Source of the DNA: CAYGBW01 sp964348185
GTDB lineage: Bacteria; Desulfobacterota; BSN033; WVXP01
Length of the DNA stretch: 14,788 nucleotides
Assembly (NCBI GenBank): GCA_964348185.1
Contig: CAYGBW010000032.1
Location: 1 to 14,788 of the forward strand
Direction: 5' to 3'
Both the position numbers and the translations under genes were made by a program. A model generated the notes under the pieces. It made no database searches and was not told the DNA's origin. It saw only the letters and a list, made by a program, of their open reading frames with translations. Positions 1-8,317 of this stretch are shown here, piece by piece. The stretch's first letter is position 1, and each line of letters opens with the position of its first letter.

Positions 1-650
1 CCGATGAATTCTGCTCGCTCCTCGTTGTCTCTGATGGCCTGGAGGATCCGGCCAAAGGGGGAATTCACCAGCCTGACGCACCCATAGTAGACGAGAATGA
101 CCACCCCAAGGACGAAATAGAAATACACGTACGGATTGCCAAGGCTGAGAACAATTGGAGGAACGCCGATTTCTGGCCTTGGGACGCCGGTCAGCCCGTC
201 AGAACCTCCGGTGAAACTCTGCCAGTTGAAGGCCAGTTCATGAAACATCTCGGCAAAGGCCAGGGTCAGCATGGCAAAATAGACCCCCTTAATCCGAATC
301 GATAGGTACCCGATGAGCCAGGCAACGATCCCAGACAGGACCAACGTGATGAGCAAGGCAAGCCAGATGGAATTGGACAGCTTGAGAAGGGTGAGAGCCC
401 CTCCGTAGGCTCCGATGCCAAAGAACGCCGTAGGGCCCAGAGAAACAAGCCCTGTGTAACCCATGATGATATCGACACTCAGGGCAAAGAGTCCTAATAT
501 CAAGAGCTCTGTACCAAAGCGAAGATAAAAGGTGGAGAAGATCTCTGCGAGGACGCCTAAAGGAAAGAATGCCAAAAGGAAAAGGAAGAGGAGAAACCAG
601 TAATAGCCACTCTCTGGTCCCCGAAGCACTCTTGAAAGCCTCAGACTCAT
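1..650 (-). CDS. livM: Branched-chain amino acid ABC transporter permease LivM, partial (3' end outside window)
   Basis: Inner-membrane permease subunit of a HAAT-family ABC importer for branched-chain amino acids or related amides. It pairs with LivH to form the channel fed by the periplasmic binding protein. My translation from ATG at 650 gives MSLRLSRVLRGPESGYYWF, a hydrophobic first helix, then the LivM hallmark GYTGLVSLGPTAFFGIGAY near residues 65-83, several further hydrophobic helices, and the cytoplasmic loop GRILQAIRDNEERAEFIG at the window edge, which matches the ATPase-contact loop of this family. About 216 codons are visible of the roughly 300-350 usual, so the C-terminal third lies left of the window. 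The ATG overlaps the livH stop codon (ATGA), implying translational coupling. The substrate cannot be read from the sequence. Confidence 0.93.
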   Translation of the reverse strand, partial: MSLRLSRVLRGPESGYYWFLLFLFLLAFFPLGVLAEIFSTFYLRFGTELLILGLFALSVDIIMGYTGLVSLGPTAFFGIGAYGGALTLLKLSNSIWLALLITLVLSGIVAWLIGYLSIRIKGVYFAMLTLAFAEMFHELAFNWQSFTGGSDGLTGVPRPEIGVPPIVLSLGNPYVYFYFVLGVVILVYYGCVRLVNSPFGRILQAIRDNEERAEFI

Positions 651-1621
651 CGGATTTCCTCTATTCCGAGAAGGCCTTGGGGTCGAACCAGGAGGACAAT
701 CACCATGACCATGTACATCATAGCCCCTGTGAAGGCAGGGAATAGAATGACACTAAAGCTCTCGAGAACTCCGATCAGAACCCCTGCCAGGGCAGCCCCG
801 GAAAGGCTGCCCAGCCCCCCAACAACCACAACGATGAAGGCCGTAATGATGATGCCATCCCCCATATGAGGGTGAACGCTCCGGATGGGACCCATCAATA
901 CCCCGGCAGCGCCGGCAATGGCCACCCCGAAGCCAAAAACAAAGGTGAAGTATCTGGAAATGTCGATGCCGAATGCGCTGGTAATCTCACGATTATGTGT
1001 GCCTGCCCGGATAATCAGCCCGAATCGCGTCTTCTTCAGCATGAACCAAAAAAACACCGATATGAGAACGCCGACGCCGAGCACAAACAAGCGGTATGCG
1101 GGATATGTGATTCCCAGGAAGCCAATCATCCCCTCAAAGCCCTTTGGCCTGGAAAATATGTGGTAGGCTTTCCCCCACACGATTTCTGCCGCATTCCCAA
1201 TGATAAGAACGAGGCCAAAGGTGAGAAGGATATGGTACAGAGGGCTTCTGCCATACAAGGGTCGGAAAGTCGAATACTCCAGGGCCATCCCGACAACGCC
1301 AACGATGATGGGAGCCACGAGAAGTGACAACCAGAAGTTTCCCGTGAGTTTGAAAAAAGTCAGCCCAAAGTAAGCCCCGAGCATGTAGAGAGCGCCATGG
1401 GCGAAATTGATCACCTCCATCAGGCCGAAGATGAGAGAGAGCCCAGAAGCAATGATGACATACATGAGTCCCAGGGTCAGACCGTTCAGGAGTTGCTTAA
1501 AGGCTATCTTGACCGTCATCTTGGGAAGGATCTGGTAGAAGATGAGCCAAGCCAGCCCAACGCATACCCCTACCAGAATGAATACGTTGACGAGAGTCTT
1601 TTTGTTTTTTAACTCTTTCAC
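647..1621 (-). CDS. livH: Branched-chain amino acid ABC transporter permease LivH
   Basis: Inner-membrane permease of the same ABC importer, 324 residues, close to the family's usual size once an extra N-terminal helix is counted. The family block is visible as FKQLLNGLTLGLMYVIIASG followed by SLIFGLMEVINFAHGALYML (about residues 41-80), and the protein is built of about eight hydrophobic segments. The C-terminal GLLGIEEIR is typical of LivH tails. The start is a GTG at 1621 with only a poor ribosome site (a G-rich run touching it). A shorter start at the ATG at 1519 would also give a family-like protein but would lose the first hydrophobic helix (around residues 12-33), so I keep the longer form with moderate certainty. 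It follows livK after 94 bases and overlaps livM by 4 bases. Confidence 0.93.
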   Translation of the reverse strand: MKELKNKKTLVNVFILVGVCVGLAWLIFYQILPKMTVKIAFKQLLNGLTLGLMYVIIASGLSLIFGLMEVINFAHGALYMLGAYFGLTFFKLTGNFWLSLLVAPIIVGVVGMALEYSTFRPLYGRSPLYHILLTFGLVLIIGNAAEIVWGKAYHIFSRPKGFEGMIGFLGITYPAYRLFVLGVGVLISVFFWFMLKKTRFGLIIRAGTHNREITSAFGIDISRYFTFVFGFGVAIAGAAGVLMGPIRSVHPHMGDGIIITAFIVVVVGGLGSLSGAALAGVLIGVLESFSVILFPAFTGAMMYMVMVIVLLVRPQGLLGIEEIR

Positions 1622-1664
1622 CCCCAGGTACTCTCTTCTTGTTGATTTCTATCTCAATGAACCA

Positions 1665-1706
1665 CGAAGAAAAGGGGGGAGGGAAACCTATCCTCTCCCC
1701 CCTTCG
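1665..1706 (-). terminator. Hairpin between livK and livH, probable attenuator or 3' stabiliser
   Basis: A GC-rich inverted repeat: bases 1672-1681 (AAGGGGGGAG) pair perfectly with 1695-1704 (CTCCCCCCTT), and two more pairs including one G-U extend the stem. Read on the minus strand it lies 12 bases after the livK stop and is followed by TTTTCTTCG, a short and interrupted T tract. That shape fits a leaky terminator or an RNA-stabilising hairpin, so that binding protein exceeds permease. Differential expression of this kind is well known for ABC binding-protein operons; its role here is inferred. Confidence 0.5.
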
Positions 1707-1715
1707 TCGATACAG

Positions 1716-2963
1716 TTACTTGAACACACACTTCTGCTCGATCCCCGCGATCGCCTCCTCGCCGTCGATCATTTTGCCTATCTGTTTCTCGACGGGAAAA
1801 GCATATTCCGGGACTTTCACGATCTGCCCAGCCGCGATGTTTCGAACGATTTGACGGTCACTGGCCCGAAAATAGGATCTTCCCATGGGGGCGTTGTATT
1901 TTGTTTCTTTCTCAAGTTCGGCCATGATCTTGTCACGGTCGAGAGACTTGGCCCGGTTTATGCCCTGCGCCATCATCATAACGGCAACATAGGCGTTGTG
2001 GGCAAAGTTCTCTGGGTAATCTCCCCACCGCTTGTGGTAGGCCTCCACGAATTTCTTGTTTGTCCGGGATTCATGGATCACCGAGTACCGAATCGTGGTG
2101 TAATGGCCCACGGCGATGTCCCCGATCTCTCGAACGTTAAACTGAAGAATCGGGTCCACAACGGGGAGCTTACCCTCTTCGGTCCCGATGAGCCCGGCCG
2201 CGTGGGCCTGCTGCATGAAGGTTACAAGGGGTGATCCTAACAGACAAGTTGCGATAAAGTCTACCTTTCCGGCATCTCTCGCGGCCGCGATCTCGGTAAT
2301 GATGGCCGAGTGATCGGTCAGACCAAATCCCTTCTCACCGTTGTAGCCAACCTCCGTGAGAAAGTCGCTCGTTTTTTCCCGCCAGGTTTTTCGCATCGAT
2401 AGGCCGTAGGCATACTCGGGGATGACAAGCCAGTGGCGCTTGCCCAGTACGCCCTTGTCCACAAGGCCTCTCACCGTATTGACCAAAGCCCCAACAGCCT
2501 GCCAGGTCATGAGTTCGGTGCGGAAACCATATCGACTGCACTTATCGTCAGCCGTATTGAACATGTTGGTTCCCACTGTGGGGTTGAAAAAGACCTTGTG
2601 ACGATCGATTACCTCTCGGACGGCCAGGGCAGAGCCGCTGCTAATCGTCCCCGTGATAAACTGGACGCCGTTCTTCTCGATGAGCTTCTCAGCCTTCTGG
2701 ACGGCAACGGGTGGTTTGAGGGTCGTGTCTTCGACAAACCACTCGAGATCCTCGAAAAGGCCCCCTTTGGCCTTCAGTTCCTCGAGAGCCAGAACCGACC
2801 CCTGCATCTGTTGCTTGCCCAATGTGGCAAACATGCCTGTCAGAGGGGGGAGAAGTCCCCATTTAACACCCAGACCTGCTCCATGAGACAGGGATACACA
2901 GAAAAGACTCCCAATCAGAAAAGACACCGCTACGATTCCGACGATCCTTCGATTTGTCTTCAT
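1716..2963 (-). CDS. livK: Periplasmic branched-chain amino acid/amide-binding protein (Peripla_BP_6 type, LivK)
   Basis: Solute receptor that captures the ligand in the periplasm and delivers it to the LivHM permease. The 415-residue protein opens with a Sec signal peptide (MKTNRRIVGIVAVSFLIGSL and onward, cleavage likely near SHG/AG around residue 28), followed by the class I Leu/Ile/Val-binding fold: VKWGLLPPLTGMFATLGKQQ at the start of the mature protein, then FITGTISSGSALAVREVIDR and a C-terminal lobe with NAYVAVMMMAQGINRA. I chose ATG 2963 because a good ribosome site (GAGGGAGGT) sits 5-6 bases upstream and the signal peptide starts directly there; an in-frame GTG at 3011 would add 16 residues and spoil the signal peptide. 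First gene of livKHM. The ligand could be leucine-type amino acids, amides or urea; sequence alone does not decide. Confidence 0.93.
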   Translation of the reverse strand: MKTNRRIVGIVAVSFLIGSLFCVSLSHGAGLGVKWGLLPPLTGMFATLGKQQMQGSVLALEELKAKGGLFEDLEWFVEDTTLKPPVAVQKAEKLIEKNGVQFITGTISSGSALAVREVIDRHKVFFNPTVGTNMFNTADDKCSRYGFRTELMTWQAVGALVNTVRGLVDKGVLGKRHWLVIPEYAYGLSMRKTWREKTSDFLTEVGYNGEKGFGLTDHSAIITEIAAARDAGKVDFIATCLLGSPLVTFMQQAHAAGLIGTEEGKLPVVDPILQFNVREIGDIAVGHYTTIRYSVIHESRTNKKFVEAYHKRWGDYPENFAHNAYVAVMMMAQGINRAKSLDRDKIMAELEKETKYNAPMGRSYFRASDRQIVRNIAAGQIVKVPEYAFPVEKQIGKMIDGEEAIAGIEQKCVFK

Positions 2964-2968
2964 TCGAT

Positions 2969-2977
2969 ACCTCCCTC
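2969..2977 (-). promoter_or_regulatory. Ribosome binding site of livK that decides the start
   Basis: On the minus strand GAGGGAGGT stands 5-6 bases before ATG 2963. This supports the shorter LivK start over the in-frame GTG at 3011. Confidence 0.75.
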
Positions 2978-3007
2978 TTGAGTTAGATTTGAGCCCCTGA
3001 TCCGGAT

Positions 3008-3017
3008 TCACCTCCTT
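3008..3017 (-). promoter_or_regulatory. Second, perfect Shine-Dalgarno-like sequence in the livK leader with no start codon after it
   Basis: The minus strand carries AAGGAGGTGA, a full match to the complement of the 16S rRNA 3' end, about 45 bases upstream of the livK ATG. No ATG, GTG or TTG follows at the normal distance; the only start-like codon is the GTG inside the motif itself. It may be a ribosome standby or pausing site, or chance. Confidence 0.35.
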
Positions 3018-3024
3018 TCCCCGG

Positions 3025-3086
3025 CGGCTCGGTTTCAGAAGCTTTCCATGGGGAATATGGCAAACCTCCCGCGGTTTTCCGAGCCG
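3025..3086 (-). other. Long-loop inverted repeat in the livK leader
   Basis: CGGCTCGG at 3025-3032 and its exact complement CCGAGCCG at 3079-3086 can pair across a 46-base loop within the predicted livK 5' leader. It could shape the long leader RNA. No known riboswitch pattern is recognised. Confidence 0.3.
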
Positions 3087-3160
3087 TCCTCCGATCTCTC
3101 ACCGACGCCGCTGCAGATGGGGAAACGATACCACACGCGAGTAGTGCCCAAAAGCACATC

Positions 3161-3189
3161 AACATATCCATAGTTGCCAGGAATGTCAA
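3161..3189 (-). promoter_or_regulatory. Predicted sigma70 promoter of livKHM
   Basis: On the minus strand TTGACA (3184-3189) is followed after exactly 17 bases by TATGTT (3161-3166), a consensus -35 box with a 4 of 6 -10 box. It lies right after the smc stop codon. The predicted start near 3154 leaves a leader of about 190 bases before the livK ATG. Confidence 0.65.
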
Positions 3190-3200
3190 GATCTATTGTT

Positions 3201-6200
3201 TCAGAAGTCTAGAGCGAGGTCGGCCTGTTTTTCGGGAAGGGGAGGCTGGGGGGATTTTGGATCGTTCAGCTTCACCGAGACGACTTTGGAAACACCCGGG
3301 GATTCCATGGTGATTCCATAGAGGGTGTGTGCGGCCTCCATGGTTTTCTTGTTGTGGGTGATGAGGATGAACTGAGACCGGCCAGAGAGTTCTTCAATCA
3401 TTTCAACAAACTTCGCCACATTGGCATCGTCGAGGGGGGCGTCCACCTCGTCCAACAGACAGAAGGGACTCGGCCTGTAGAGAAAGAAGGAGAAAATCAG
3501 AGCGATGGCCACCAGGGCCTTTTCCCCTCCAGAGAGGAGATCGAGGCTCCGAAGCCGCTTGCCTGGGAGCTGTGCCACAATCTCCACGCCCGTGTTGAGG
3601 ATGTCCTCCTCATCCGTCAGTACCAGAGCGGCCTTTCCCCCGTTGAAGACCCGGGGAAACAGGGCCTGGAATTTTTCATTGGTCCCTTCAAAGGCCTCGA
3701 GAAAGCGTTTTTGGGTGGTCCGATCGATTCGCTGGATGGCCTTTTTCAGCCTATTCAGGGAGACTTTGAGGTCCTCCTCCTGTTCCCTCAAAAAGTCGGC
3801 CCGGTCTTTCAGATCCTCGTATTCCTGGAGAGCCACGAGATTCACCTCTCCCAGGCTATCGAGAGAAGCCTTGAGGCGTGTCAATTCCGTCTGATCCGGA
3901 ATCTCATCGGTCTTCATCTCTTCGGGAAGGGGCGAAACCCGGATGTCTATCCGGTACCTCTCAAGGATGGTCTCAACAAGATGATTCAGGTTCAGGTGGG
4001 TCTCGGCCACCTGGAGGTTTTTCTCGTGGACCTCTTTTCTGAGTTCCTCCAGATGGATCTGATCTCGCCGGCCCAGCTCCTCCAGGTCCTTCATCTCTGC
4101 CGACTTCTCCTTGAGACCGTGCTTTTCACGGGTGAGTCGGTCCTTTGCCTCTTCTTGTCTCTTTTTCCAATCCTTGACCAGGGCCTGGACCTCTACGACA
4201 TCCTGCTTGGTTTTCCGGATGGACGCTCTGTTTTTCTCCAGCAATTCCAGCCGCTTCGAGACCTGTCCCCTCAGATCTCTCTGCTGTTCTTCCAGGGCGT
4301 CAAGGTTTCTCTGGGCCCCTTTTCTCTGCTCTCGCCATCCGGCAATCTCCACTTTAACCCCTGTTATCTCTTCTTCGATCAGATTCTTCTGCCCCTCGGA
4401 TTCCTCCAGCCTGAGTTTTGCCTTTTCGATAGCCTCTCGCTTTCCCTTCAGCTCATTCTCGAGATTCCCAAGGTCCTGCTGGGCCTCTCGACGCTCCCTC
4501 TCCATTTCCTCAATCTGAGAGCCTAACTGGTCTTGTTCAAAGATGAGAATCTCATATCGCCTTTGGTCGTCTTCCCCTTCGCGGGTGAGTTCTTCGATGT
4601 CCCTCTCTGTTGCGACCCGTTCCAGGGCCAGGGCCTGCTTCTTCCTCTCTTTGGATTCCATGCGGAGGCGTAATTCGGCGACTTTCTCCCCAGCTCTTTC
4701 CACCCTCCCCCGGAATTCGTCCCGCTCCCATCGAATTTGGGCGACCTGGGCGGCCAGGCTTTTGATTCTGCTTCTTCGTTCCAGGATCTGAAAAGCCTGG
4801 TCGTCGCGGCTTCCCCCGATGATGATCCCTGAGGCATCCATGACTTCTCCCTCGAGGGTCACGAGGGAGTGAAAAGATCCACCCCCTTGCCAGAGCTGAA
4901 TCGCATGGTTTAGGCTCTCCACGAGCCATACATGCCTGAGGAGGAGAATACCCAAGTGTTCGTATCCCCCTTTCAGGGTAACGTAGTTGAGAAGGGGACC
5001 GATGACGCCACCCTTCGCATCGAGGGGGGGTGACCCATGGCCCTCTGGGCTCCTCAGATTCATGGGGATCAGGCCGATTCTCCCGCCTTCCTGCTTCTTG
5101 AGTAGGTTGATCGCCTCCAACCCCTCCCCGTGGCTCTGCACGATCAGGTACTGGAGGCGATGGGCCAGGGCAGCGCTTACGGCAGGTTCGTAGCGGGGTT
5201 CTGTTTCTATGATATCGGCTACCAGGCCCCGGATCCCACCGAGCGCCGGACCCCTGGAGCGCATCACGGTTTTCACCCCCTCGTCAAATCCCTCGAAACT
5301 CTTCTGGAACTCCTCAAGGGATTGAAGCTTGGACAACGCCATCTGCAATTGCTGGTCCGCCGTCTTCATGCGCGATTCCAGCTGGGTCAGTTCTTCCTCC
5401 CGGGAAGCCATCTCCTTTTCTAGAATTCTCCCCTCTTCATCGCATCTCTGCTGCCTGGTGTCGAGGGATTCGCGGGACGCCTCTTTCTCCCGGAGAGCGT
5501 GCCGCCTCCTGTCGAGATGCTCTTTTGTTTCCTCGATCTCCCCGCTGTTGCGTTCTTTCCTTCCCCTCAATTCCCTCAGGTTCCGCTCACAGAATGCGAT
5601 CTGGTTGGTCCTTTGGGACTGCTTGGAGAGAAGCTCAACGAGATCGGCCTTCTGATCCTCCAGGCGATGGGTGGCTTCATCCCATTGCCCATGCAAAGTC
5701 TGCCACTGAGCGCTTTTTGCCTCCAGGTCTTTTTCCTTCTGAATGATCCTCTGCCCCAGGCTCTGGAATTCCTCCTGAAGCGCCACCCGGTGGTCTGCAG
5801 CGGCTCGAAGCTTGGCATTCAATTCATCGATTTCCTCTCCATACTGGGTTTCCAGGTGGCTCAGACTTGTGAGTTCCCGCCTGGCGGCCTCGATTCGTCC
5901 CTCCTCTCGGTCGATGGTTCCCCGGATCTCGTAAATGGTCCGCTCGGTGTTGCTGATCCGTTCCTCCCACGCAGCACACCGAGTCCTCAAGGTCTGGATC
6001 ACGGTTTCCCTTTCCTGGAGTTGGGACGAGAGGGACTCCTCCCCTTCTTTCAAGCGGGAGAGGACCTCCTCGTCAGAGCTCAGCTGGTCGCTCAACCGGG
6101 AATACTCTGTGTGAGCCAGGGCGAGTTCGACTTGACGGATCTCTTTCCGGAGGCGTTTGAACCGTTCGGCCTTTTTCACCTGTTTTTCCAAGGATTGAAT

Positions 6201-6812
6201 CTGTCGACGAATCTCCCCGATCACGTCCTGAATGCGGACGAGATTCTGCTCGGTCTGTTCCATCTTGGAGAGGGCTTCTCTCTTACGCTCCCGGAATTTT
6301 GCAATCCCGGCGGCCTCTTCGATGAAAATCCGTCTCTCCTCGGGCTTGGTATTAATGATGGCCTCGACCTTGCCCTGTTCCACAATGGAATAGGCCTGAT
6401 TGCTCAAGCCCATATCCAGAAACAGGTCCACAACGTCCCGGAGCCTGCAGGGCGCTTTATTGATAAAGTACTCGCTCTCTCCGGATCGAAAGAGGCGACG
6501 GCTGATCATGATCTCATCGAAGTCCTTGAACCTTTCGGGACTCCCACCGTCATCGTTGGCCAGGATCAAATTGACCTCTGCCATTCCCACGGGTTTTATT
6601 CCATTGGTCCCTGCGAAAATGACGTCCTCCATGACCTTGCCCCGGAGATGCCGGGCACTCCTTTCACCGATAGCCCAGAGGATGGCGTCGAGGATGTTAC
6701 TCTTCCCACACCCGTTGGGACCAACAATCGTGGTGATCCCGGGGGGAAAAGAAAAGGTGATTCGATCGGAAAACGATTTAAATCCGTGAATTTCCAGGGA
6801 TCTCAACCTCAT
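3201..6812 (-). CDS. smc: Chromosome segregation/condensation ATPase SMC
   Basis: Cytoplasmic ATPase that, with ScpA and ScpB (not in this window), forms the bacterial condensin that extrudes DNA loops and organises sister chromosomes. The 1203-residue protein has the full SMC plan: N-terminal head starting MRLRSLEIHGFKSF with Walker A GPNGCGKSN (residues 31-39) and a Q-loop region around SIVEQGKV (about 145); a first coiled coil to about 520; the hinge (from GGIRGLVADII to about 665); the returning coiled coil; and the C-terminal head with signature LSGGEK (from 1093), Walker B FCLLDEVD (catalytic Glu 1122) and switch His 1153. A proline- and lysine-rich tail of about 20 residues follows. 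I chose ATG 6812 because family members begin just here; an in-frame GTG at 6830 would add six residues. It follows gltX by 64 bases. Length and motifs look complete and functional. Confidence 0.97.
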   Translation of the reverse strand: MRLRSLEIHGFKSFSDRITFSFPPGITTIVGPNGCGKSNILDAILWAIGERSARHLRGKVMEDVIFAGTNGIKPVGMAEVNLILANDDGGSPERFKDFDEIMISRRLFRSGESEYFINKAPCRLRDVVDLFLDMGLSNQAYSIVEQGKVEAIINTKPEERRIFIEEAAGIAKFRERKREALSKMEQTEQNLVRIQDVIGEIRRQIQSLEKQVKKAERFKRLRKEIRQVELALAHTEYSRLSDQLSSDEEVLSRLKEGEESLSSQLQERETVIQTLRTRCAAWEERISNTERTIYEIRGTIDREEGRIEAARRELTSLSHLETQYGEEIDELNAKLRAAADHRVALQEEFQSLGQRIIQKEKDLEAKSAQWQTLHGQWDEATHRLEDQKADLVELLSKQSQRTNQIAFCERNLRELRGRKERNSGEIEETKEHLDRRRHALREKEASRESLDTRQQRCDEEGRILEKEMASREEELTQLESRMKTADQQLQMALSKLQSLEEFQKSFEGFDEGVKTVMRSRGPALGGIRGLVADIIETEPRYEPAVSAALAHRLQYLIVQSHGEGLEAINLLKKQEGGRIGLIPMNLRSPEGHGSPPLDAKGGVIGPLLNYVTLKGGYEHLGILLLRHVWLVESLNHAIQLWQGGGSFHSLVTLEGEVMDASGIIIGGSRDDQAFQILERRSRIKSLAAQVAQIRWERDEFRGRVERAGEKVAELRLRMESKERKKQALALERVATERDIEELTREGEDDQRRYEILIFEQDQLGSQIEEMERERREAQQDLGNLENELKGKREAIEKAKLRLEESEGQKNLIEEEITGVKVEIAGWREQRKGAQRNLDALEEQQRDLRGQVSKRLELLEKNRASIRKTKQDVVEVQALVKDWKKRQEEAKDRLTREKHGLKEKSAEMKDLEELGRRDQIHLEELRKEVHEKNLQVAETHLNLNHLVETILERYRIDIRVSPLPEEMKTDEIPDQTELTRLKASLDSLGEVNLVALQEYEDLKDRADFLREQEEDLKVSLNRLKKAIQRIDRTTQKRFLEAFEGTNEKFQALFPRVFNGGKAALVLTDEEDILNTGVEIVAQLPGKRLRSLDLLSGGEKALVAIALIFSFFLYRPSPFCLLDEVDAPLDDANVAKFVEMIEELSGRSQFILITHNKKTMEAAHTLYGITMESPGVSKVVSVKLNDPKSPQPPLPEKQADLALDF

Positions 6813-6867
6813 CACGCGGTTCCCCTTCACTCTTCAGCTGAACGAGCACGACCCGGATTCCCGACTC

Positions 6868-6884
6868 CCCTTTACCTTAAAGGG
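6868..6884 (-). other. Tight hairpin spanning the gltX stop codon
   Basis: CCCTTTA (6868-6874) and TAAAGGG (6878-6884) form a perfect 7-bp stem with a 3-base loop, enclosing the gltX TAA (complement of 6877-6879). On the minus strand it is followed by GGGGAG, not by T residues, so it does not look like an intrinsic terminator. It may act in RNA processing or stability between gltX and smc. Confidence 0.4.
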
Positions 6885-8304
6885 TGGTGTGGGAATTCCG
6901 ATGCCTTTGAATATACTCCACCGCCCTATCGAGCCTCCCTAGCACCACACCCCTTCCGAGGATGTCCATGACCTCAAAGAGACCCGGGCTTGTGCTTCGG
7001 CCCGTGAGGGCCACACGGACCGGTTGGGCCACCTTCCCCAGGTTGACTCCCATCTTTTCTACCACTTCCCGGAACATCTTTTCGAGTCCCTCTTGGTCCA
7101 GCTCCCCTCTGGTTCTCAGCTCCTCGATTACCGTCTCGAGGGTAGGGAGAACGTCTCGACCGAGAAACTTCGCTGCGGCCTTTTCTTCGTACTCGATCGT
7201 CTCGCGGAAACAGAACTCCGCCTGATCAGCCATCTCCACCAGGGTCTTGGCCCGTTCCTTGAGTAACTCGATGATTTTGCAGATCCTTTCCCCTTCTTCG
7301 ACCTCGTATCCCTTTGCCCGAATAAAGGGGATCAGAGCCCTGACAAGATCCTCTGTTCGACTTGTTCTGATGTGGTCTCCATTGATGGCTCGGAGCTTTT
7401 CAGGATTGAACATTCCCGACGACTTGCCCACGTTGTCAAGGTCAAACTTGTCGACTAGATCTTCCACGGCAAAGAACTCTTGGTCCCCATAGGACCATCC
7501 CAATCTGACCAGGTAGTTGAGGAGGCCCTGGGGGAGGTAGCCCATATCCCGGTATGCCAGCACAGACTCGGCTCCATGGCGTTTGCTAAACCGCTTCTTG
7601 TCGGTCCCGAGGATCATGGGTACATGGGCAAACTCCGGCAGGGGATATCCGAAGGCCCTGAACAGCAGGATCTGACGGGGTGTATTGTTGACGTGGTCAT
7701 CCCCTCGAATCACGTGAGTGATGGCCATGGTCACGTCATCCACCACCACCGCAAAGTTGTACGTGGGCATTCCGTCACTTCGTAGAATAACGAGATCGTC
7801 AAGCTCTGCATTTTCAAAAACGATGTTTCCCTTGATCAGGTCTCGAAAGACCGTCTGCCCCTCCTGAGGAGAACGAAACCGCACGGCATAGGGCCGGTCT
7901 GGAAAAGGAGGTCTGAGACTGCGACAGGTCCCATCGTACTTGGGCTTCTTTTTTTCTTTGAAGGCCTGCTCTCTCTTCCTCTCGAGATCCTCGGGCCGGC
8001 AGAAGCAGCGATAGGCTTTTCCCTGGTCGAGGAGCTGCTGAACATGGTTTCGGTAGATAGCTAGGCGCTGAGATTGAAAAAATGGGCCTTCATCCCAATC
8101 CAGGCCCAGCCACTTCATGCTCTCGAAGATCGCCTCAACCGCCTCCCGGGTGGAGCGGGTCACATCCGTGTCTTCGATCCGAAGAATGAATTCTCCCCCA
8201 TGGCGTCGGGCGAAAAGCCAATTGAACAGGGCGGTCCTGGCTCCACCAATGTGCAAAAACCCCGTAGGACTGGGAGGAAAGCGGGTTCTGACCTTCTTAT
8301 CCAT
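6877..8304 (-). CDS. gltX: Glutamyl-tRNA synthetase GltX
   Basis: Cytoplasmic class I synthetase that charges tRNA(Glu) with glutamate. The 475-residue length is normal. The HIGH-type motif is in PPSPTGFLHIGGARTALFNW (HIGG 18-21) and the KMSKS-type loop is KRFSKRHG (237-244). GDDHVNNTPRQ near 201-211 and the helical anticodon-binding C-terminal half are also family-like. Cys100, Cys102 and Cys127 keep the spacing of the zinc ligands I recall from E. coli GltX, but the fourth position (His in E. coli) is Ser129, so the zinc site may be altered or lost. I chose ATG 8304, directly before the conserved KVRTRFPPSPTG; upstream in-frame codons overlap the preceding gene. That gene ends only 13 bases away, suggesting one transcript. 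Whether the enzyme also charges tRNA(Gln) (non-discriminating type) cannot be decided here. Confidence 0.97.
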   Translation of the reverse strand: MDKKVRTRFPPSPTGFLHIGGARTALFNWLFARRHGGEFILRIEDTDVTRSTREAVEAIFESMKWLGLDWDEGPFFQSQRLAIYRNHVQQLLDQGKAYRCFCRPEDLERKREQAFKEKKKPKYDGTCRSLRPPFPDRPYAVRFRSPQEGQTVFRDLIKGNIVFENAELDDLVILRSDGMPTYNFAVVVDDVTMAITHVIRGDDHVNNTPRQILLFRAFGYPLPEFAHVPMILGTDKKRFSKRHGAESVLAYRDMGYLPQGLLNYLVRLGWSYGDQEFFAVEDLVDKFDLDNVGKSSGMFNPEKLRAINGDHIRTSRTEDLVRALIPFIRAKGYEVEEGERICKIIELLKERAKTLVEMADQAEFCFRETIEYEEKAAAKFLGRDVLPTLETVIEELRTRGELDQEGLEKMFREVVEKMGVNLGKVAQPVRVALTGRSTSPGLFEVMDILGRGVVLGRLDRAVEYIQRHRNSHTTL

Positions 8305-8317
8305 GTTTATTCGATCC

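Noticed and set aside
2994..3020. Resemblance of the plus strand near 3004-3018 to the 3' end of 16S rRNA
   Set aside because: Only about 14 bases match, with one insertion, and nothing further upstream resembles 16S. It is simply the complement of a Shine-Dalgarno sequence.
2983..3189. 68-codon frame in the livK leader on the minus strand
   Set aside because: It would start upstream of the predicted transcription start and has no ribosome site or family resemblance.
3327..4526. 399-codon open frame on the plus strand inside smc
   Set aside because: Antisense shadow of the coiled-coil region; leucine- and phenylalanine-rich translation mirrors Glu/Lys codons on the other strand, with no promoter or ribosome site seen.
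5499..6971. 490-codon open frame on the plus strand, antisense to smc and the gltX end
   Set aside because: It lies opposite smc, whose protein matches its family end to end. The antisense translation has no recognisable domain and is explained by the codon bias of smc.
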